Shown here: in pieces, positions 59,017 to 64,000 of the stretch
Numbering within the stretch: position 1 is the first letter of the stretch
Layout: every line of letters starts with the position of its first letter
Source: Butyrivibrio sp. AC2005
Lineage (GTDB): Bacteria > Bacillota > Clostridia > Lachnospirales > Lachnospiraceae
NCBI RefSeq assembly: GCF_000424145.1
Contig: NZ_AUJI01000009.1
Location: 62,001 to 126,000 of the forward strand
Length of the DNA: 64,000 nucleotides
Reading direction: 5' to 3'
The notes under the pieces: generated by a model
Database searches by the model: none
What the model was told of the DNA's origin: nothing
The model's input: only the letters and a program-made list of their open reading frames with translations
Translations under genes and position numbers: made by a program

Positions 59017-61330
59017 GAGAGCGCTTTTGGTATTATCCGGATCCTTGTTATGGAAACCCGGATTCTGGCTTATTCTTTTTGTTTGCTATGCCCTTTTTGA
59101 AGGAATGCTGTTGCTTGGCAGATATGTGCAGAAAAAGGGGATTCTTATCGGTGCGCAGGTCGTTATAACAGGTGCGCTTCTTTTGCTTTTTCATGAGATA
59201 CCGGTGGTATATCCTGAAAATGTTCCGGAGGAAGAGGTTTCGTACTTTACCTCAATCGGAATTATCGCAGCATTGGCACTTGTCATGTATGTGGGGCTTG
59301 TACTGCTGTCAAGAGTATCTGCCGTTATCTGCACGATGATAATTGCGACGGATATAATTATAGTGTTCCGCTGTGTAAACGGGATTCAGACAAAAAAGGC
59401 GGCGATAGCTGCTGCTTTGGCACTTACATTGCTGGAGCTTAGCAGAGGTATTGGTTTTCTGGAGGAAAGATTTGGAAATGGAAACAGCAGATTAGGTTGT
59501 TTTGATAAAGGTGTTGGAACGGAAAGATATCGATGGCTGATTTTCTTTATGGTTTTGGAAGCTCTGGTGCTAGGGGTGCCGGTAAATGAGGAGCCTATAG
59601 ACTGGAGTTTTGTATATAAAATAGGATACCGCGTAAGGGATGGTTTTGAAACCTTTGTTGAAGATACCGGATACTTTTTCTCGGGAATCGGCGATGGTGC
59701 CATGTATCAGAGCGGTTATAGCGGGTTTGGAGCTGTTCCTGATGCGATAAATGGAAGCAGTCGTGAAGAGCTTTATATTACGACTGATGGGACAAAGGAC
59801 AGTCTATATCTTGCAGGACATATTGAGGGAGACGATGAGGACATTTCAGATGAGATGAAGGGTGAGAGGTTCCTGGATTTTCTGTATGCGCTCTACTCTC
59901 ATGATGTTGGAAGAGAGGAGGCTAAGTGTTTCGGGCGTGTCATGAAGCTGACTGCAGAGTTTGGGTACCTTAGAACTAAGGATGTTATAAGGCCTGAGAA
60001 TACACTTTTAATAGATTCTGTGAAGAAAGACGCAGTTGATATAGAGGGTACGCAGTTTGTGAAAACACATAAAAAGGGTGACAGCTATGATATTGTGTAC
60101 CTGAATGTGGATTATGGCAGCAGGTATCTTGAGAAAATCATGCGAAACCCGATTGAAGCTGCTGTGCCTTCCTATGATGAGATGGAGGATTATTGCGGAA
60201 AGCTGTTTGATTATCAGCTTAGCAGGACTGTGTCGGAAATCGGGTACAGGAAATGGAGCGGGAAAAAGAAAAGCATAGAGAAGAATACGGAGTTGGCGAT
60301 ATATCTGGAGCCCGGTGATATGGCTACGACCAGAATGAAGGAACTGGCTGAGGAGATTACGAAGGGTGCTCAGAACGACTATGACAAGTGCAGGCTTATT
60401 GAGAAATACTTAAGGCAGTACAAGTATTCAACGCATCCCGGAAAGACAGTGGATAATGGCAGTAATTATATTGATAGTTTTTTATTTGAGACGGGTGAGG
60501 GGTACTGTGTCCATTATGCGTCAGCCATGGTTGCACTTTTGAGACTGAGTGGTGTTCCTGCGCGATATGTGGAGGGGTATTGTTATACGTTCCCTTCAAT
60601 AAAGCATGACAGATTTGTTGTGACAGGGGACAGGGCACATGCCTGGGTAGAAGCTTATATAGAAGGGACCGGATGGGTGCCCTTTGAGCCTACTGCAGCC
60701 AGGAGAACATCTATAGAGTCTTCATGGAATTATACCATTCCTGAGGAGGAAGAAACTGCTGAGATAGAGATAGAAGCTGATGCTGAGCAATTTGTGCCCG
60801 ATATACCGGATAATGCAGCAGGATATCTTTCAGATGAGGCCATGGATGAGGAAGAAAATGAGACCAAAAAGCACACGATAGATTTACTTGTTCTGGGGAA
60901 ACTTTTGGTTACTATTTTCATAGGTCTTCTGATATATGCGATACTCATGTGGGGAGCGATAGTTCTTGTAAGAGTGATAAAATACAAGAGAGCGCCTATG
61001 GCACTTAAGCTTGAAAAAAATGTGAAAGACATTCTCTGGTACATGGGCAGAGAGTTTCCCGGAACCGGAGAAAAGGCAAGAGTTCTTGAGGATTATGCTC
61101 TGGCGCTTCCGGAGGGGGAAGCTGTTAATGGTGAGAGGCTTGAAATAACTGATTTAAAAGCTCTCTCGGATTATGTCTTTTCCGTTTATTACAGACAGAG
61201 ATTTGCAGGGCGCAGCGCTAATGGCGCGGAGGTTCGCGATTCTGAATACTTAAGGAAACACCTAAGGAGAAGATATATTAAGCAGATGCTTCCTTTTAGG
61301 ATAATGTATTCTTTACATTCTTTCCGATGA
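58976..61330 (+). CDS. membrane transglutaminase-like protein
   Basis: 784 residues if started at the ATG at 58976, which overlaps the DUF58 gene by 41 bases; in-frame ATGs further upstream lie deeper in that gene. About six N-terminal transmembrane helices, a large extracytoplasmic region, then a transglutaminase core with C511 (G-Y-C-V-H-Y-A-S-A) and H555 (A-H-A-W-V-E), followed by W-V-P-F-E-P-T where many relatives have Asp. One more transmembrane helix (about 640-660) and a cytoplasmic tail follow. This is the TgpA-like layout. Substrate is unknown. Its 3' end runs 35 bases into the convergent YitT gene. Confidence 0.85.
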   Translation: MGRSIFWKSETAIERALLVLSGSLLWKPGFWLILFVCYALFEGMLLLGRYVQKKGILIGAQVVITGALLLLFHEIPVVYPENVPEEEVSYFTSIGIIAALALVMYVGLVLLSRVSAVICTMIIATDIIIVFRCVNGIQTKKAAIAAALALTLLELSRGIGFLEERFGNGNSRLGCFDKGVGTERYRWLIFFMVLEALVLGVPVNEEPIDWSFVYKIGYRVRDGFETFVEDTGYFFSGIGDGAMYQSGYSGFGAVPDAINGSSREELYITTDGTKDSLYLAGHIEGDDEDISDEMKGERFLDFLYALYSHDVGREEAKCFGRVMKLTAEFGYLRTKDVIRPENTLLIDSVKKDAVDIEGTQFVKTHKKGDSYDIVYLNVDYGSRYLEKIMRNPIEAAVPSYDEMEDYCGKLFDYQLSRTVSEIGYRKWSGKKKSIEKNTELAIYLEPGDMATTRMKELAEEITKGAQNDYDKCRLIEKYLRQYKYSTHPGKTVDNGSNYIDSFLFETGEGYCVHYASAMVALLRLSGVPARYVEGYCYTFPSIKHDRFVVTGDRAHAWVEAYIEGTGWVPFEPTAARRTSIESSWNYTIPEEEETAEIEIEADAEQFVPDIPDNAAGYLSDEAMDEEENETKKHTIDLLVLGKLLVTIFIGLLIYAILMWGAIVLVRVIKYKRAPMALKLEKNVKDILWYMGREFPGTGEKARVLEDYALALPEGEAVNGERLEITDLKALSDYVFSVYYRQRFAGRSANGAEVRDSEYLRKHLRRRYIKQMLPFRIMYSLHSFR

Positions 61331-62153
61331 TTTCATCTATGCCGCTTATGGTTGCAAAGCAGTTGAAGTCTGCAAGGATTTCCCTGACCTGCTTTAATTC
61401 GTACTGAGAGACAACTATATAGAGAGCTTTGTTATCACCCTTGATGTAGCCTTCAGTATCCCATTCGGTACAGGTGCGACCAAGCTCTTTATAGAAGCGG
61501 TCTTTTATTGCAGTGACATCGTCGTGGGTAAAGATAAGGCATGCTCTCTGTGCATCGAAGCCCTCTTCAACTCTTGTCATGACAACTGACACAAGGACAT
61601 AAGTGAGAATAGAATACAAACCCTTGTTCCAGCCATACAGGAACCCGATGATCATGTACAAAACGATATTAAAATACAATACCTGACGGCCTATGGGAAG
61701 ATGAATCTTGGGACTGAGGATAGATGCGACAATCTCTGTGCCGTCAAGGCATCCACCGTATCTTAAAACCATTCCGACACCGACACCGAGAATAAGGCCG
61801 CCAAAGGTAACCGCAAGAAGTGACTCCTCCGTAACAGCGGGAGTTGTCTCAAAAAAAGCTACAGCCACGGCAAATATGGTCATGGCATATATTGATCTTA
61901 AAACAAAATGCACTCCTCGCTTTTTCCATCCGAAAGTAAGAAAAGGAACATTCAAAAGCCAGGTCAGAATACTGAGTTTAAAGCCCGTGAAGTTCGATAT
62001 TATCATTGAAACACCGACTATTCCGCCATCGAATATCTTGTTCGGGGCAAGAAAATCTTCAATTGCAAACGCTGCAATCGTAGCGCCTACCCCAACCATT
62101 ATGTAGCAGAAAATTATTTCAGTTAATGAGTTATTTGAGATACGCTTTGACAA
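61296..62153 (-). CDS. YitT family membrane protein (DUF2179)
   Basis: 285 residues on the minus strand. Five to six transmembrane segments (about 12-190) with N-x-I-F-D-G-G-I-V-G and G-G-x-x-D-G-T-E-I, then a C-terminal cytoplasmic DUF2179 domain of about 80 residues, the YitT layout (PF02588). The substrate is unknown. The gene ends inside the convergent transglutaminase gene. TTTGCTTCGGAGGAAAAAC, reading on its own strand, provides the ribosome site. Confidence 0.88.
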   Translation of the reverse strand: MSKRISNNSLTEIIFCYIMVGVGATIAAFAIEDFLAPNKIFDGGIVGVSMIISNFTGFKLSILTWLLNVPFLTFGWKKRGVHFVLRSIYAMTIFAVAVAFFETTPAVTEESLLAVTFGGLILGVGVGMVLRYGGCLDGTEIVASILSPKIHLPIGRQVLYFNIVLYMIIGFLYGWNKGLYSILTYVLVSVVMTRVEEGFDAQRACLIFTHDDVTAIKDRFYKELGRTCTEWDTEGYIKGDNKALYIVVSQYELKQVREILADFNCFATISGIDEIIGKNVKNTLS

Positions 62154-62273
62154 AGTTTTTCCTCCGAAGCAAATAAAATTCCGTAACTATTTTCATTATA
62201 TATTCCTATAGAGGTGCATTAAAGCAAATAAGTATTAAGAAAAAATAAATATATTTTCAAAGAGGAAAAGAGT

Positions 62274-62471
62274 TTGTATATCGTCAAAATATCATTGGCA
62301 AAAAGTGATAAAAAGAGAGCATTTTCTGGTAGGTATATGGTCAATATATACGGAATAATAGCGGTACTGAGAATGAACCAGCCGCTGAGAGGGATAAAAG
62401 TGACCGTATCAGGTAGCGATAACTATGAAAGCGCAGAGAATACAGTTACATTCAAGGTTAAGGTAAAATAA
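62274..62471 (+). pseudogene. remnant of a surface-protein C-terminus
   Basis: 65 codons are open, but only the last about 30 look like a real protein: G-I-K-V-T-V-S-G-S-D-N-Y-E-S-A-E-N-T-V-T-F, ending K-V-K-V-K, the last strands of an Ig-like or fibronectin-like repeat found at the ends of many secreted Lachnospiraceae proteins. There is no ribosome site for the ATG or TTG used and no signal peptide. A strong terminator follows. It is likely the tail of a deleted gene. The remainder of 62154-62568 holds nothing else recognisable. Confidence 0.5.
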
Positions 62472-62483
62472 GTAATAAGTATG

Positions 62484-62527
62484 AGGGCTGTTGCACTAAT
62501 TATAAATATAGTGTAACAGCCCTATTT
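62484..62527. terminator. rho-independent terminator, usable on both strands
   Basis: AGGGCTGTTGCACTA pairs with TAGTGTAACAGCCCT (one G-T pair, 15 bp) around a 10-base loop; the flank ATTT is short on the plus strand. It lies between the remnant and the AraC gene and may serve both. Confidence 0.8.
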
Positions 62528-62568
62528 CCTTAGGTGTTAAGTCGGCTTTGCGTAAAGTAATATGAAAA

Positions 62569-63465
62569 TCAGAAGTGAAAAAGAAGTCTCTTCGAGTAGG
62601 TATTGCGGTAAGCGGTGGGAGTGAGCCCGGTTATCCGTTTGAAGGTTCTTGAGAAGTTATGCACATCTGAAAAACCGACGTCATTAGCAATTTCAGAGAC
62701 TGTCTTGTCGGTGTCTCTAAGATAAAAACTTGCAGTTTCCATTTTTAAAGACATAATAAACTGCTTGAGTGAGGTACCCTTCACGACACTGAAGAGGTGT
62801 GAAAGGTACTTTGGACTGTAGCCGAAAGCATCTGCAATTTCACTGATCTTGATATTTTTTGATATATTGCGACGTATATAGTCTGCGATGTCCGAATATA
62901 TCTGTTTGGTTCCTATAGGATCTGAATCCTTTGGAAGTTCAGCAAGGATCTGACCGTATAGCTCTGTGACGATAGCTGTCATGGCAGCATTCAGAGTTAT
63001 ATCGGGATAACTGTTGCGCTCCAGATCCTGAAGCTGCTTCATCTGTACTACCATCTTCTCGAGCCTTGGGACGGTACCTGTCTGAGGAAGGAGAAAACAG
63101 TTTGCTCTTTCGTATGCCGGTGTTTCATCAGGTGTTATTCGCGCAGGGAAGGATTCCATATCTACTGTGAAATGACTCCAGTAGAAGGAGCAATAGGCTT
63201 TCTTGAAACCGGATCTGTCTCCTTCACTTGGAGGTAAAATCAGATATTCGCCTTCGGAAACCTTGTAGTCTTCTTCCATATAACGCAGATAAAGAGTTCC
63301 TTCTGTTACAACAATAAGTTCATAGTCAAAACGGAGAGGAAGATTTTGATGCTTCCAGTCTGCATTTAATGCAACAAATTTTCCTGATCTCAGGTAGCAG
63401 AAAAGTTGTTCTTTGGGAAAAACCATCAATTTGGTAAGTTTCTTCTTAAGCCTTGCATTAGCCAT
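62569..63465 (-). CDS. AraC-family transcriptional regulator
   Basis: 298 residues from the ATG at 63465 (minus strand), with GGAATT upstream; an earlier ATG at 63540 would add 25 atypical residues. The N-terminal half is a cupin-like ligand-binding domain (E-G-E-Y-L-I-L-P-P). The C-terminal half has two helix-turn-helix motifs: I-S-E-I-A-D-A-F-G-Y-S-P-K-Y-L-S-H-L-F and V-S-E-I-A-N-D-V-G-F-S-D-V-H-N-F-S-R-T-F, then P-T-A-Y-R, the AraC/XylS hallmark. It is divergent from the solute-binding lipoprotein at 63730 and probably controls it in response to a sugar. Confidence 0.92.
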   Translation of the reverse strand: MANARLKKKLTKLMVFPKEQLFCYLRSGKFVALNADWKHQNLPLRFDYELIVVTEGTLYLRYMEEDYKVSEGEYLILPPSEGDRSGFKKAYCSFYWSHFTVDMESFPARITPDETPAYERANCFLLPQTGTVPRLEKMVVQMKQLQDLERNSYPDITLNAAMTAIVTELYGQILAELPKDSDPIGTKQIYSDIADYIRRNISKNIKISEIADAFGYSPKYLSHLFSVVKGTSLKQFIMSLKMETASFYLRDTDKTVSEIANDVGFSDVHNFSRTFKRITGLTPTAYRNTYSKRLLFHF

Positions 63466-63592
63466 ATTATTCACAATTCCTTTTGAAATAGTATCCTTAA
63501 AAGTGTCAAAAATAACACCGAAGATAGAAAAATGATACATTTTTTAAAAAATTATACACTCAAAGAGAATGATAAGCAAACTAAAGCAAGAA

Positions 63593-63621
63593 TTGAGCCA
63601 TATTTGAATAGGCGGTAAAAT
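63593..63621 (+). promoter_or_regulatory. possible promoter of the terminal solute-binding lipoprotein gene
   Basis: TTGAGC at 63593-63598 and TAAAAT at 63616-63621 are 17 bases apart. A small perfect inverted repeat GTGCA-ACA-TGCAC lies further down near 63682. The region is shared with the divergent AraC gene, which fits an AraC-controlled promoter. Confidence 0.4.
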
Positions 63622-63729
63622 GACACACAATCTATCTTTGTACTATTTAGATAAAAGACTGGAGATGATAACCTTTTTATAGTGCAACATGCACAAAGGG
63701 GAAGCAAAAAGGTTTAAAGGAGGATTAGT

Positions 63730-64000
63730 ATGAAGAAAAAGTTAGTTTCAGTTTTATTGTCTATGATTATGGTTACCGGAATGCTTTCAGGATGTGGAGG
63801 ACAAGCCGGAAACGGAGCAGCATCTGATGAATCTGCACAGACATCCGATGATTCGGCTTCGGGAGAAAAGACCAAGCTCACTGCGCTTTTCTGCGCACAT
63901 GCTCTTACTGCTGATATCAATGAATTCAAGTGGCTTCAGGAGTTTGAGGACCAGGCAAACGTAGATATCGAATGGGAAGTTATCTACTCTGACTGGGATC
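63730..64000 (+). CDS. solute-binding lipoprotein, N-terminal part (cut by window end)
   Basis: The first 90 codons are visible; AAAGGAGGATTAGT precedes the ATG. The lipoprotein signal is G-M-L-S-G-C-G with Cys 22. A Ser/Asp-rich linker follows, then K-T-K-L-T-A-L-F-C-A-H, A-D-I-N-E-F-K-W-L-Q-E-F-E and I-E-W-E-V-I, the opening of a family 1 sugar-binding protein. It is divergent from an AraC regulator, the common arrangement of sugar ABC uptake operons. The rest, including any permease genes, lies outside the window. Confidence 0.85.
   Translation, partial: MKKKLVSVLLSMIMVTGMLSGCGGQAGNGAASDESAQTSDDSASGEKTKLTALFCAHALTADINEFKWLQEFEDQANVDIEWEVIYSDWD

Noticed and set aside
1..64000. tRNA or rRNA genes
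   Set aside because: No cloverleaf-like sequence with a T-loop signature and no rRNA-like stretch was noticed on either strand; a tRNAscan run would confirm.

Overview
The window looks like a chromosomal piece from a motile, anaerobic, gut- or rumen-type Lachnospiraceae (Clostridia), possibly Butyrivibrio-like. This is an inference. It rests on moderately low G+C, Gram-positive signals (AGGAGG ribosome sites, lipoprotein signals, YfhO, YidC-type and teichoic-acid-type enzymes), a Clostridia-style flagellar cluster with FlgM, FlgN, FliW and CsrA, carbohydrate enzymes (GH8, GH13) and large solute-binding lipoproteins. No rRNA, tRNA, phage, insertion sequence or cas gene was seen.

Layout. (1) 0.1-13.6 kb: a cell-surface glycan cluster. 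It has two multi-membrane GT-C (GT39-like) enzymes, two polyprenyl-phosphate GT2 synthases, a GtrA-type protein, a GT4 and a Wzx-like flippase, bracketed by two secreted parallel beta-helix proteins and including a GDPD-like secreted protein. (2) 13.7-22.0 kb: a tightly coupled four-gene operon for a teichoic-acid-like polymer. It encodes a nucleotidyltransferase-aminotransferase fusion, a CDP-glycerol glycerophosphotransferase family protein, an unusual YidC-like/sulfatase-fold fusion, and YfhO. (3) 22.1-36.1 kb: late flagellar genes flgM-flgN-flgK-flgK-flgL-fliW-csrA-flaG-fliD-fliS-(FliT-like)-(unknown)-fliW, with four sigma-28-type promoter matches and many palindromic repeat elements between the genes. 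(4) 36.2-40.7 kb: an iron-type alcohol dehydrogenase, SurE on the minus strand, a GH8 exo-oligoxylanase and a membrane acyltransferase. (5) 41.2-50.0 kb: a contiguous five-gene sensory operon with a polar-amino-acid-type binding lipoprotein, a membrane-anchored BMP-type binding protein, a hybrid histidine kinase with HPt, a receiver-GGDEF protein, and an amino-acid permease fused to a second hybrid kinase. (6) 50.2-64 kb: a large solute-binding lipoprotein, an alpha/beta hydrolase remnant, a PD-(D/E)XK-like protein, an XRE regulator, YbaK, a GH13 enzyme behind a palindromic operator, a MoxR-DUF58-transglutaminase operon, YitT, a surface-protein remnant, an AraC regulator and the start of another solute-binding lipoprotein.

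How it may work together. Regions 1 and 2 build and export surface polymers using polyprenyl-linked donors. Region 3 assembles the hook-filament junction and cap and controls flagellin output through FlgM/sigma-28 and FliW/CsrA. Region 5 could convert nutrient binding into a phosphorelay ending in a diguanylate cyclase, which would tie nutrient sensing to motility or attachment; that link is inferred from gene order and domains. The most unusual things are the YidC-sulfatase fusion, the permease-kinase operon, and a family of modular palindromic repeats with covarying hairpin ends concentrated in the flagellar intergenic spaces.
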